NCBI GenBank assembly: GCA_032622095.1
Contig: CP136069.1
Span: 156,415,043 to 156,479,042, forward strand
Origin: Siphonodentalium dalli
Lineage: Eukaryota > Mollusca > Scaphopoda > Gadilida > Siphonodentaliidae
DNA length: 64,000 nt
Direction: 5' to 3'
Below are positions 24,501-39,500 of the stretch, piece by piece; position 1 is the first letter of the stretch; each line of letters starts with the position of its first letter. The position numbers were made by a program, and so were the translations under genes. The notes beneath the pieces were generated by a model. The model was not told where the DNA came from. It saw nothing but the letters and a program-made list of their open reading frames with translations, and ran no database searches.

Positions 24501-27500
24501 CAATTTTTTTTAACCATATTTCAAGACTTTGAATATTGCCAACAGCAGAGTGAACACTGGTTTTTATATTAGAGTTAGGTCTGGAACATTTGTTAGCCAT
24601 GCTTCTCATGCCACAGTGATCAAGTTTGTTTATTTGTAATTCATGCTGCTAAAGCACATGCTCTATCGACTGGAACCAACTCACACAATCAATCAATTCA
24701 TTGTCTCCCAGTGTAAATAGAGGGTGTATTTGAGCACCACAGGCTACAGCCGGCCACGGCTACAGCCAGCTAGGCATGCGCAGTAGAAAGCTACAGAAAG
24801 CTGCAGCCAGCCACAGCTGGTGGTCACTAAATATCGTACCGGTACTCCGAACATGGAATGTGGATGATAGATAATATTACATCGCACAATGTTGATATAT
24901 CTATTCACCAATGGTCTCGCTCACCAAGCAAGCATATTTGATAAAATTAACACTCGTTCTGAGTCCATGCCTCCATAAATCTGATATTTAAAAGAGTAGG
25001 ATATGTGATCATATATATATCTAAATAGGCATATATAAACAAGATATAATTATATGTATTTTTATGAAATAAGTTTAATTATTCACCAAACAAGAAATAT
25101 ATCATAGATATAAAATATCTAGTTTGATGCCAACAAAATGGGAATGACAATTATGGGTCCCCAGGGAGCAGTATTAAAAAAATATCTCCCTGGTAAGAAA
25201 TTCTCCTATCAGATTACAATGATTAGTGATAGTCGTCATTCATTTCCCTGGCTGCTTTAGCTTTCTACTGCGCATGTCTTATAAGTCACAGCCGGCTACA
25301 GCTGGCTACAGCCTTTTTGCTCAAATACACTCATTGGCCTTTCAGCATTCTACATAAGCCTGTCAGTGATATTTGACTTTTTTGACGAAAATAAACATCA
25401 ATACTGGCATGTCCAAGCCAGATTATAATTTTCCAAATAGTTTAGGTCAAAATGACCTACACAATTACGGTTTGGTCGGGCATTCTTAAATTGAGAAGGT
25501 CAAGATAGTCAGGAAAATCTCCGACGCTTAAATCATTTCTAATTTTGTTTAGGAGAATATCCTTGACCAAACGTTATAATCAGGCTTGGGTATGTCCACA
25601 CTTTTTTTCAATAAAATAATCATTAGAGGGCTTATGTAGAACACTGAGGTCTCTATTTGCATAAGAGGCCATGAACTGGTCGGGCAGTGTGAAATTATTT
25701 ATATGAACAATCAATAACTCACCCTCGTGAACCAACTGGTGTGCTCGACATATCAACTTCAAATTATTTATATGAACAAACTGTAAAAAAAAAAGAAGAT
25801 ATTAATTTATATTAAATTGAAAGGAATTTTATGAAATTGAAAAATGAAAGATGTCTCATTGCAATGAGAGCTAACTGAGATTTCACTCTACCAAAAATAT
25901 TCTGGATTGAGTTTTAACCCTTTGGAGAGTATCTATAACGTCATATACATGACGTCATGTGTGAGTTTAACGTCAACATCAAAGCAATAATTATTAACAA
26001 ATTCAGGTCAAAAGGGTCCAATAATTCATTATAATTGATGTGTATTTTCTGTTTACGTGTGCTATCATAATCTATTGCACTTATACAGTGGGACATTATA
26101 TTAATCAAAATATCTCCTATACAATTCATTTATAAATCAGATGATTAATTGACGTTATGTCTGCATAAAAATGACACTTCCTGAAACGACATATATGTCA
26201 TTCCACTTGCGACCGTACGGCGACATATATGTCATTCCACTTGCGACAGTACGGCGACATATATGTCGTTTTACTCGCCAAAGGGTTAAGGCTGATTTCA
26301 TCATGAGGGATGTAAATAACGTCCAAAAAGGGCCGGACTCAATCAAATGGGTGAAAATTGATACTTGGCCTCTAATCAGGCCTGAGAATATGGTGCTGGA
26401 CATTTGCAGAAGGAGGTCCCCAGACGGTGAATTTACACACCACAGCGGGCTAGTATCAATAAATTCATCCTCTGGGGACCTCATTCTGCTATGGGAGACC
26501 TGTACTCAGATTTAAGTTCCCTGATGTTGAATATTGTGATGTGCACCCATTGGGCACCTCGATTATGCAATGTGTCGTCTGCCAATTTGGGGATATAGAG
26601 AAACTAAAGCAAAAAAGAAAAAGAATCTATGTGAAGAAGTTTCTAAAGAAACTAAAACACTGGCTAATTTGATAATAAAAATACTTTCCAGATAAGATCA
26701 AGCCTAAGCAGAATGAGGTCCCCAGAGGGTGAATTTAGAGATGCTAGCCATCTCGTTGATAATTGGATAAATAGCATGTAACACTTACCTCATTGGTAAC
26801 CTTGGCTCCAAACAGCCAGCCTGCACCTCTCGGACTGATAGCCCAGGTGTCCACCTCCTCAGGATCAGACCACACCAAATGTGCACAGAAGTCAAGGATG
26901 TCAGTGTTACATGGGTGAGTTAAAATACTGAACTACGCAGGGGAAGGATTCAATTCATTATGCTAGGCTACAATGGGTAATGAAATTTGAGAGGGCAATG
27001 AATGGAATGATCAGGCGTAAATATGCTGGGCTACACTCCCTACAACTATGGCCGAGGTGGTGTAACTGCGGGCATATTGTAATGTGACATCACTTTCCCT
27101 GTGAAAATTGGTTGTCAACTGAGAAAGCACATGAAAATATTTATGTAATGGATTAAATGAATTCAATTTGTTTTATAATTTGTCATAATTTCAGAAATAT
27201 ATAATTCAATTGGATGACAGTTAAAATTATTTATCCAAAGTTTAGTGTCAAGGTTATTCTAAAATTAGGTATATTTGCTTGTTCAATAAAAGTCAAAATT
27301 CTCATTCAGATATTTTTGCTAATTTGCCTAAATCTTCATCTGTTCGACATGCCAAATGCAGGTTTTGTCAAATTTCCTCAATAAAAAAATATGTTTTATT
27401 TGCAGTTGTAACTATGCTATTTTTAGATTTCTCTAGTCACCAAAGTCATTCCATTAATTTTAGCCCAGGGCAAATTACCCATTCTACAATAGCGTAATGA

Positions 27501-30500
27501 ATGGAATCAGCCCCAGGAACCAGCCAAGAGTATTTAGAACATAACAACTAAGTAAATGACCCCCTGGATTTCTCTATGGACACACTGTCACCAACCATGC
27601 GCAGAAAATACTCAAAGTGGGATGAGATCCAGAACCTCTAACTGGGATAAACATTAACCCTTTCTATACTAAATGGATTCTTCCACTCAGTAATAAAAGT
27701 ATACATTGGAATGGTCAAGTATTCATCAGGAGAGGTTTTCAGGGGAAAAAAAAAGCAGACAACAGGTAATGCAACAGCCTTTGTTGAACTTATTATCTGA
27801 ACATTTTCTAAGCAAACTACACAACAATGAGTATTTTGTAAAGATAGGGGTTAATATAATATAGTTTTTATAAACAGTATGAAGAAAAAAATGTAGGAAT
27901 TATGATACTAACCCTTTCATGATGGGAGCTGCACTGGTGAAACATTAAAGACCCTGTGCCAGTGCATTCAGCCTCGCACATATAAGAGTATGCACTGTCT
28001 TACAAGATCAAGGTAAATATTGTTAGGCCAATGCATTCTCTGGGCAACTCGCATTTATAAGAGTGCATTGGCACAGGGTTTTCACAAAAAGTCAGGAAGC
28101 TCCAGTCATTAAAGGGTTAATATTAACATTTGTTGGTGTCTGACTACTCAAGTTTGGATTATTTGATCGCAACCAATGGTGGCACATTTGATGTTTTTTA
28201 TTTTAGTAAAAAATACAGGTAAAATTAGAATATGATTTCTGACCAATAACTCCAGTTTGGGTTCCGTTATTTGAATCACAACTGAAGTACATGGTATTCA
28301 AGCCTTGAAATAGTGTGTCTGTCATTTGCAGAATGAGGTCCCCCAGAGGGTGAATTTAGTAATGCTACACCGCACTGTGGGCTAGCATCACCAATTTCAC
28401 CCTCTGGGACCTCATTCTGCTTAGGCCTCAACTGCTATGGGAAACCTAGGATCAGAAGTTTCCCAGTTGAAGTTGGTGATGTTAACCCATTAGTCACCTC
28501 AATTATGAATTTTATCTCCTGCAAATTAGGGGATATAGAAAGTTCAAACATCTCAAAAGGGAAAAAGTAACTAAAATCAATGTTAATTTCAGACTATAGA
28601 TATTACTTTGGACTTTCCCGGCTACTTTAATTAAAGCATGGTTTAAAAGGATATCACAGAAGGCGCCTTTGTGAGGGATTTCCTGATTCCGTTCTATTGT
28701 CCTTATTTGGTCGATTGTTTTGATATCTGGTGACAATCCTCCATGAACACACAGGATACATTCATCTACAATCTGTAATGGGATTTAATGTCATTTCATT
28801 AAAGGGGGACTGTACGCTAAATCCGACCATTTATGGGACCATCTCATATTATACTCAACAGAAAATATGCAACAAATGAATGAATCTGAGGCAGTGAGCC
28901 ATGGATGAGTGCAAAATACATTTGTGTGCTCCATGAACGATGTAAACAACATGGTAATGTTAATGAAAATGAGTTAATGATTTGGGCCATAAACTCATGT
29001 TGAGTATAATAGGAGGTGGTCCCATAAATGGCCGACTTAGTGCACAGTACCCCCCCTTAATTATTTAAGGATGAGTGAGTTCACATGTAAAATAGCACAG
29101 CAAATGATAAATATGCACAATGAAGAAAAATAGTTATCAAAGAAAAGCAGGTAGATCGTATTAACTGAATGGATGAGCGATGTATATCATTAGGGCTGTA
29201 ACGATAAGTTTCACGATTCAATACATATCACGATACGGTGAACGTAATGGAAATGTGATAAATATTAGTTTGTTTTTTTCGGAAGACATTTAAACTAAAA
29301 TATCTGCAATTTTGTTCTTGTCTGTGTTGTCGTTCTACTAAGCAGTAGACATGCGAATTCAATAGAGTGCATTCAATTGGCTAGAGAAATCTAGAGTATC
29401 CAATCAGAATATTGCATTAGTATAATATGGTTAATGTCATAGTTTCAAAGGTCACTTCATGGGTAATTTTAATGTGTCAAAAGGTGATTGCACACTTTAT
29501 TTGAATAAGTGTAAAGATAAAAATTAAGCCGATTCAACTTCAAAAAATTTGCGCAGTTCATAAAGATGCACATAGTTAAGGAAACATACTGAATGACAAT
29601 GAAATTGATAATACCAGAATCAAATTTATCAATGTATAAAAATAGGGAACGGGAGATGAATCGTATACCGTAGTGTATCAAATATGTGACGTTACAGATT
29701 GTGAATAGAATCGTGAAGAATGAATAGCGATGCATTGAAATTTCAATGAATCGTTACAGGCCTATATATAATCCATTATCACTGTAACTTAATTTGATAT
29801 TTGATTTCTGAATTTAAACTTCTTGACCTACTTCAAAATTAAACAGAAAAGTTTGGAACTCCGGTGATTTTACAACCTGGAATGTCAGTTTGAATTATTT
29901 TACAGATATTATATTTTGTGTACAAAAAATCATTTAAAATCATCAACACATCACAACATTTACCCATACAAATAATTGACATAAAAAAGGAGTTAACCTG
30001 TTTTGTGATTTTCTCTATCTTTTAGCTTGTTTGCGCCTGTAAACATTTAACCCTTTCTTGGTGGAAGCTGCGCTCGTGCAGCATTAAAGATCATGTGCCA
30101 GTGAATTCTCTTATATATACGAGTCTCTCATAGGCAGCCTCGCATATATAAGAGAATGCACTGGCTTACAAGGTTAAGGTAAATATTGTTAGGCCAATGC
30201 ATTCTCTATATGAGAAGCTCCCTTTGGGAGACTATCATATATAAGAGAATGCATTGGCACAGGGTTTTCGCAAAATTTCAGGAAGCTCCAGTCATGAAAA
30301 GGTTAAAGGAGAGATTTAGATTGAAAATTTCTAACTTTGCCCATCAAGAACCCAGGGACCATACCAATCTATGACTGTAATGGGAAACTATTATCCAGTG
30401 GAGAGACAGCTATGTTCTATTTCCAAACATAGTCTTTATCTTTAGCTTTCGTTGAGGCAGGACATGTGTTCAAATACATTATGGAATACTATAGTCTGTT

Positions 30501-33500
30501 GTGGTTGAAAGGTGAAGTTGGTAATTTTTCATTCTAAACCCTCTCAATACGTGAACTCATACTTACAGCTGCTATCGTGAGGAGATCGAACACTTTGCAG
30601 CAGTACCGCCATGCATTAGCGTTCCCATATTTATTCTGGCATTCATCTGGAAAGGATAATGCTGTTTAGCAAATAGATTCTCACATCCAGTTATAATTTA
30701 TACTGTATACAATAGAATGACTTATTATTCATTTGGAGGGATGTTCAGGATATATCAGCAGACGACAGACAAACAAACATGCAATACAAGTGCCAAAGTA
30801 ATCCCATTAATTTGTGGGAAATGTTCAGATAATAATTTCCTGAGGGAACTACGTGTCAATGAGTATTTAGTATAGAAAGGATTCATCCAGAAGGATTACA
30901 ACAACCACAATTTTTTATATTTCTCAAGGTTGTAGTAAAATATCCTTTGGTTCCCTTCATCCTCCACACAAAAAACCTCCCTACTCAATATATTTTATTA
31001 GAATCCCAGAGAAATGTTTTTTTTTATATTATGGTTATGATGATAGCAAACGTGCAAATAGTATGTCTGTCATTTGCAGAATGAGGTCTCCAGAGAGTGA
31101 ATACAATGACGCTATCCCGCAAGGTGGGCTATCATGACCAAATTCACCCTCTGGGAACCTCATTCTGCTGAAGCCTCAACTGCTATGGGAGACCTAGGAA
31201 CAGATTGAAGTTCCCAAGTTGAAGTTGGTGATGTTCAGCCATTAGTCATCTCAACTATGCATTTATCTTCTGAAAATTAGGGGATATAGAAACTTCCCAG
31301 AAGGGAAAAAGAAACTAAAAACAATGTTAATTTGAGACTATAGATATTTCAAAGAAGATGATCTACCTAAGCAGAATGAGGTCCCCAGAGGGTGAATTCG
31401 CTGTTCAGGATAGCATCACTAAATTCACCCTCTACTTTTAGCAAGATTATTCTCCATTTCTTTTTGATCACCCTACCGGAGTATTTCACATCACTTTCAG
31501 GGTAGCCATAATAACATACTTGAATTCCAAAAAATGAATGCTGAAATGATCACATCCCGCCTCCCCAAAAACTGAATACCTCACCACACAACAAATCAAC
31601 ATGAAGATATTATTTTATTATGTTATTTGACCTTACCATAGAAGCCATATATCTGTGTAATTTGCCGACTTTCATGATTGCCTCGCAGCAATGTTATTTT
31701 ATCTGGCCACCTATTAAAAGGAAAATAATAGTATTTAATATAGTTGACACAAAGACAGTCATGGTCTAATGATGTTAGCACATCAACTGTTCAATGTCAG
31801 TACTTCTGTTTTATAAATACAGTAATGCTCTAATTAATCGACCTCTTAACCACAGCAGAATTATGGGTAACTTTTCAGGATTTAGTCGGAAATATGGCTT
31901 GTTGCCATTCATTGGAAAGCTCTCGCCGAGAGCTTTCCGATGAATGGCAACAAGCCATATTTCCGACTAAATCCTGAAAAGTTACCCATAATTCTGCTGT
32001 GGTTAAGAGGTCGATTAATTAGAGCATTACTGTATGCTAATCTTTTTTTATTATTATTATTAGAAATCCTCCACATTGGATCCCTTTGAGAAAACTTGAA
32101 ATATGCCAAAATCTGAGTCCCCGATATTAGTGATGACAAAAGGCAATGCCATAGAAAAATCTGTTGAAGCTAATATAGCATTTCATGTAATTCCAAAGAA
32201 ATGCCATATAAGAAATTAAAGCCAGTGTGTTCAATCCTTCATTATACTAATTTACAGGATACAAAATTCCAGTGGATCTGAGATCTGCCAATTAAAGGCC
32301 AACTTAGTTTTTGAATGCCCAGATCACAATATATACAACATATTCCATATATACCAGTTGAAAGAGGAAGCTCCAAAACATTGTAATATCAAATTAACCG
32401 GTCGAATAAACTATGATGCATTCTGAGTAAATAACGGGGTAAGTCTTGGTATGAATCTGAGAATCTCTGTCACGTGGTGGACACTCCTATGGATAACAGC
32501 TGTTCCGTATAACCGGTAGAATATACATATTTTCGGTTCCTCTTCCAAATAGTATATAATATGGAATGTGTTGTATATAATTTCATTTGGGTATTCGAGA
32601 ATTAAGTGGTACATTAAAATAGTCATGAAACTTCATATTGAATCAATCACACTTTACATGTATACAGGAATACATCTAGGGAACATTCATTGATAAAAGA
32701 AAAATCTTAGGTAGAGTAATCTCTCAAAGAAATGGTTCAATTGTTTTCAAGATACAGAAAATACAGTGCTGGTAATTACCTGACCACCAATAAAATGAAA
32801 GTGTCAATGACAATGATACTGTATCTAAACTTGGAAAGGGGATAATGTCATACATTCGAGTCAATGGAATGATAAGGAATACGGAAAGTTGAAATGTTTA
32901 AATAATTCTAGACGTCAACCCGAAGAGCTATACATGTATGCAGTTAGTATGGGATCAATTGGATGAAATATGTTGGTTGTATAGCATGCCGAGGTATCTA
33001 GTCATGCAGGGGCGCCGGAAGAGGGTGGGCAGAGGGGTCAGCTGACCCCCTAGTCCCAGTCTTCTTGTACTAAAACCAGCTAAGATATTGGGATGGCGAT
33101 TTGCTGTTTTTAGTCCCAGCCCGCTTGCATACCAATCCTATCACACGAGTTACGCCCACGATCTGTGGCGGGAATCTGTGGTGTATTTTACTCGATTTAC
33201 CTAATGAATCAATACATGATGCTATATACATCGGAAAGAGAGACATATTATGGTCATAATGGTGTATAATAATCTAACTTTCATGTTAAATTACGCATAG
33301 AATATTCCGGTTGATTGTCACCAACATCGCTGTTTTTTCTGTTTGTTTACTTAACTGAAAGCCGAACTCAGGTTCCGAAGAACTTCGGCATTGTCCGGTG
33401 TTTGTTTTGGCCGAGACGAATTTCGATACAAACAAAATGGCGGCCCCCATGATATTCTAATGGTCATTGTGTTTACACAGTTTTAAACTGTGAGATGGTT

Positions 33501-36500
33501 ATAATTCCCGTAATTTATTTAATGTATTACATTTATATCTTCAATATGTATTTAATCTATGTAATAATTTATTTATTGTCACGTATAATTACGATTACAA
33601 TGGAGAATTCATCGTGCGTGGTTGATTGAAAATCTACGGAATATTTTCACCGGAAAATGCCGAACGCAGTTCGCAAGGTCAACTGAGTTCGCATACTTTA
33701 AAAAATATGTAAACACTGCGGCAAAAGTTTCTTTTCACATTAAATTACCGCTTTCAATTCACAACCGATGTGGGTTTCAGATCAAATAGCATGTCTTCTG
33801 CGGAAACGATCCGTTTATTGTAGCAATTGTGATATTTTATTTCATATAATTGTGGTTTTATTTGAGCGGGTCACTAACGATTAACTCGTGTCAAAGGAGA
33901 CCATGGGCCTGGAACTCGGACTAAAGACCGGCACCTCCATCCCAATATCTTAGCCGGTTTTAGTACGAGAAGACTTGGACTACTGACCCCCCTGCCCTTG
34001 ACCAAGGGGGGGGGGGGGGGGCGAGCGGGGGCAGGACTTGCCCTTTTTCTGGAGACAGAAAATGCTTTTTGTGTGTTTAATCTCGTGTTTTTATAGCAAA
34101 ATGTGACATTTTTGGTCCAAATACCACCAATTTCACAAGGAATATTAATTTTTTGTCAATTTTATCACAAAACGGCCATTAAAACCGACAAATACCTTTA
34201 AAATAGGGATTTTTGCCACAATGAATATTTATGGTTATTTTCCCGAGTTTGCGGAGAAAATGCCCTTTTTTGCGGATAAGTGCCCTTTTTGTAGGCTCTG
34301 CCCCCCCCCTGCCCTTGGATGCTTCCGGCGCCCCTGTAGTAATGCGAAGAGTAATGTTTTTCATTGAAAATCATTCAAATTCGATAGCTCCCATCTAGAG
34401 GTGATCCTAAACATGGCTGTAACATTCAAAACAATTTTGCAATATATGCGGGCTGCAGGGTGTGCCAATTGAATTCAAATTTGAAAACCAAGATGGCTGC
34501 TGGTTGTCATGTTCTTTAAATAATTTCGGAAAGAATCTGTGACTCCCATCTAGATGTCACCTCAAAGATCTCCATGAAGTTTGGTGAGAGATGTGGCCTG
34601 TAGGGTGAGCTGAAGGATTTAGTCATGCAAAGATTAAAATCCAAGAAGGCCACTGGGGGCCATTTTTTTCATCGAAAATCGTTCAAATTTGGCTGTTGGC
34701 AGCCATGTTTTTGGACCAATTTCAGATAAATGATTAGCTCACATCTCAGGGTCACCCCAGATGAGGGGTGTGGTTTGCAGGGAGTATCACAGAATTTAGT
34801 CATGCTAAGAGTAAAATTCAATGTTTTTCAACGAAATTTCAGAAAATTTATGTATATCTTCCAGCGAGAGGTCAACATGAAGATCCATATGAAGTTTTGA
34901 AACGATCGGAGGAGGGATGTGGCCTGTAGGGTGTGCCAAATGATTTAGTAAAAGTAAATTCAAATATTTTGAATGTTTTCATCAAAAATCGTTCCAATGT
35001 TATAGCCGCAAAAAATGTGGGCTGCAGGGTGAGTCGATGGATTCAAATGTGAAATCTAGGCGGCTGGTGGCCATGTTTTTTTTAAACAAAATTCGGAGAA
35101 AAAAAATGGTATGCTCCCATTTAGAGGTCACCCCGAAGATCCATACGAAGTTTGGTAATGATCAGATGAGGGATGTGGCCTGTAGGGTGTGCTAATAGAA
35201 ATTTTTGACGGATGCATACATGGACGGACAAACGGATGGATGGATGACAACCCATGGCAATAGCTTAATTTGACGAGAGACCAATTTGAAGAGCTGATAA
35301 CTAATTTTCCACTAAAATAAACATTAGACATTATAGCAATCAGGCGACATTTTGTGAACTAATGTGAGAAAAATAATTACTTCATGGAAGCTTCAGTGTA
35401 GTCAGAAGTTTCAGCTCTCTGTCAAATACTGGTATATTGTTTCGTGATGATCCAAGGAAAGTACTACATGTACAAGCAAGATTAAACATTAAATTTTGCT
35501 TTACAGAAGAGGATATGTTTATTTTACTAACTTAGCTTTGAGCCCTAGGAGAACGGTTAACGTCTCTAAACTGAAATATCCCCTGTCGACGAAATCACCC
35601 TGAAATAGAAAATGTACATGTTAATATGTCTAATCACTAGAAGTCAATGGTTTGTTGGTATTGCAGACCAGTTTCGGTTTAGAATCAATGTGCATACATT
35701 TTCAGTTCAAATGATTATTCATCAAAGATAACGTCAAAGATAAAATCCATGCCACTCCTACCACCATACTGGTGAAGAAATTTATCTTATTGGTATATAA
35801 GGCCAAAGAAAATTAAATGTCTGGTGTGGGTTACAATCCCAAAAAACTAGGGTCGGTAGGTAGGCTTGAAATTTTTATTTTATTTTTTATTTTGACATAT
35901 CCTTATGACTTTTCATGTGCGTATTTTACTCTGCAAGATTGACATAAAACTACTTTTGATTATTTTTGTACAAATTTTAATATTACACAATACTTTTACT
36001 TAGAAATCAACCTATGCTTAAATGTGTTTTTTTGTGATTTATGAAATTTTTTGAGAACAAATTTAATAGATTTTCTTGAAAACCATGAAAAAAAACTTTA
36101 GGGTATGGGGTTTAAAATAGGGTCAATAGGGAAAGCCAAATCATAAATATCTTTGGCCTAAACAGTTCAATGAAAATGTCTATGATAGTGACACTTACAT
36201 GTAGCAGTTTTTTCCTGAAGTGGTCATAATCAAATATCACTCACCATAAAAATGTAATTTGTATCAGGCATCTGACCTCCTGTCTTGAACAGTTCCATCA
36301 AGTCGTAAAACTGAAAATAAATACAGGCACTGTCTCAATCACTTTGCTATGAAATTCACACAGGGAATGTACAGATAGTGGAGAACAAATAGGACTTAAA
36401 TACAGTAATGCACTAAATAATCGACTCCTTAACCACAGCAGAATTATGGGTAATTTTTCAGGATTTATTCGGAAATATGGCTTGTTGCCATTCATCGGAA

Positions 36501-39500
36501 AGCTCTGTGAGAGCTTTCCGTTGAATGACAACAAGCCATATTTCCGACTAAATCCTGAAAAATTACCCATAATTCTGCTGTGGTTAAGGAGTCGATTATT
36601 TAGGACATTACTGTAGCTTGCCATGGAGTGAAAGCCACATAGTATTCAACCCTTCATTATACTAATTTACAGCTTACAAATTTCCTGTTCTAATATCTGC
36701 CAATTAAAGTGAAGCCTTCGAAATTTGGAAAAATATCCAATGGCAAATTTAATGCTGTGTCATTATAGATTCCACATGTTGTCATATTGCCATGGCCAAT
36801 TTCAAGGACGGAAAAGAGAAATAAAACTTCATTTTTCATTAATCACATTTTATACAAGAATACATTTAGGGAACATTCATTGCAACAAGAATGAAAGTGT
36901 CAATGACACTGTAGCTCAACTTGGAAAGGGAATAATTTAATATATTACAGTCAATGGAGCGATTAGGAATGTGGAAAGTTGAATGTCTAATACTAGTTTA
37001 TAGACATGAAGAGAAAAGTAAAATCCAAGATGGCTGCTGGCGGCCATGTTTTCGGCCGAATGACCCCAAAATGAGTCGTTCCCATCTACATGTCATCGTT
37101 AACATCAATGACAAATTTTATGACGATCAGACTAAAGGTACGACCTGTAGCCCATGCTAAAGAATTTAGTCATACAAAGAGTAAAATCCAAGATGGCTGC
37201 TGGCGGCCATGTTTTTTGGCCGATTGACCCCAAAATGACTCGTTCCCATCTACATGTCATTATTAACATTCATGACAAATTTTATGATGATCAGACTAAA
37301 GGTACGACATGTAGCCCGTGCCAAAGAATTTAGTCATACAAAGAGTAAAATCCAAGATGGCTGCTGGCGGCCATGTTTTCGGCCGAATGACCCCAAAATG
37401 AGTCGTTCCCATCTACATGTCATCGTTAACATCCATGAAAATTTTTATGATGATCAGAATAAAGGTACGACCTGTAGCCCGTGCTAAAGGATTTAGTCAT
37501 ACAAAGAGTAAAAACCAAGATGGCTGCTGGCGGCCATGTTTTTGGGCCGAATGACCCCAAAATGACTCGTTTCCCATCTACATGTCAATATTAACATCCA
37601 TGACAAATTTCATGATGATCAGACGAACAGTGCGACCTGTGGCCTGTGCTAATGGATTTAATTTTGAAAACAAAGATGGCCACTGGCAGCCATGTTTTTT
37701 GTCTGAATGACCCCAAAATGACTCGTTCCCATTTATATTCCAATTTCAACAGCCATGAAAATTTTTATGATGATCAGACTAAAGGTACGACCTGTAGCCC
37801 GTGCTAAAGAATTTAGTCATACAAAGAGTAAAATCCAAGATGGCTGCTGGTGGCCATGTTTTTCGGCCAAATGACCCCAAAAGTACTCGTTCCCATCTAC
37901 ATGTCAATATTAACATCCATGACAAATTTCATGATGATCAGACGAACAGTACTAACTGTGGCCCGTGCTAATGGATTAAATTTTTAAATGCAAGATGGCT
38001 GCTGGCAGCCATGTTTTTTGTCCGAATGACCCCAAAATGACTCGTTCCCATCTACATTTCAATTTCAACAGCCATGACAAATTTTATGATGATCAGACTA
38101 AATGTACGACCTGTAGCCCGTGCTAAAGGATTTAGTCATACAAAGAGTAAAATCCAAGATGGCTGCTGGCGACCATGTTTTTTAGCCGAATGAACCCAAA
38201 ATTACTCGTTCCCATCTACATGTCAATATTATCATCCATGACAAATTTCATGATGATCAGACAATCAGTACGACCTGTGGCCCGTGCTAATGGATTAAAT
38301 TTTGAAATCCAAGATGGCCACTGGCAGCCATGTTTTTTGTCCGAATGACCCCAAAATGACTCGTTCCCATCTACATGTCAATATTATCATCCATGCCAAA
38401 TTTCATGATGATCAGACAATCAGTACGACCTGTGGCCCGTGCTAATGGATTAAATTTTGAAATCCAAGATGGCCACTGGCAGCCATGTTTTTTGTCCGAA
38501 TGACCCCAAAATGACTCGTTCCCATCTACATTCCAATATCAACAGCCATGACAAATTTTATGATGATCAGACTAAAGGTACGACCTGTAGCCCGTGCTAA
38601 AGGATTTAGTCATACAAAGAGTAAAATCCAAGATGGCTGCTGACGGCCATGTTTTTTGGCCGAATGACCCCAAAATGACTCATTCCCATCTACATGTGAT
38701 TATTAACATTCTTGACAAATTTTATGATGATCAGACTAAAAGTAGGACCTGTAGCCCGTGCTAAAGGATTTAGTCATACAAAGAGTAAAATCCAAGACGG
38801 CTGCTGGCGGCCATGTTTTTTGGCCGAATGACCCCAAAATGACTCGTTCCAATCTACATGTCATTGTTAACATCCATGACAAATTTTATGATGATCAGAC
38901 TAAAGGTACGACCTGTAGCCCGTGCTAAAAGATTTAGTCATACAAAGAGTAAAATCCAAGATGGCTGCTGTTTTTGGGCCGAATGACCCCAAAATGACTC
39001 GTTCCCATCTACATGTCAATATTAACATCCATGACAAATTTCATGATGATCAGACGAACAGTGCGACCTGTGGCCCGTGCTAATGGATTGAATTTTGAAA
39101 ACAGATGGCCACTGGCAGCCATGTTTTTTGTCCGAATGACCCCAAAATGACTCGTTCCCATCTACATTCCAATTTCAACAGCCATGACAAATTTCATGAT
39201 TATCAGACTAAAGGTACGACCTGTAGCCCGTGCTAAAGGATTTAGTCATACAAAGAGTAAAATCCAAGATGGCTGCTGGCGGCCATGTTTTTTGGCCGAA
39301 TGACCCCAAAATTACTCGTTCCCATCTACATGTCAATATTAACATCCATGACAAATTTCATGACGATCAGACGAACAGTACGGCCTGTTGCTAATGGATT
39401 GAATTTTGAAATCTAAGATGGACGCTGGCGGCCATGTTTTTTTTTCGTATGACCCTAAAATGAATCATTCCGGTACAAATATTGAAGTCAACAGCTATGA

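Larger units (their letters stand above)
26881..28654 (-). other. PPP6C: U12-type AT-AC intron of PPP6C
   Basis: The 1774-nt intron begins ATATCCTTTT and ends TCCTTGACTTCTGTGCAC. The first is the U12 5' splice consensus. TCCTTGAC matches the U12 branch-point consensus and lies about 10-12 nt from the terminal AC. No AG occurs near the conserved exon start (LVWSDP), so a GT-AG solution would force in an unconserved insertion. The phase (1) and restored protein support the AT-AC reading. The other PPP6C introns are GT-AG. Confidence 0.88.

Noticed and set aside
26881..26935. GT-AG alternative for PPP6C exon 7/8 junction using ctgcgtag at ~26935 and AAA|gtagcc
   Set aside because: It would insert about 27 unconserved residues in the middle of GAFCD-LVWSDP. 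The AT-AC reading restores the family sequence exactly and has U12 donor and branch-point consensus.
36954..37487. Frames with [22 protein letters not shown] repeated
   Set aside because: Translation of the 162-bp tandem units. The length is not a multiple of a conserved domain, and frames break between units.
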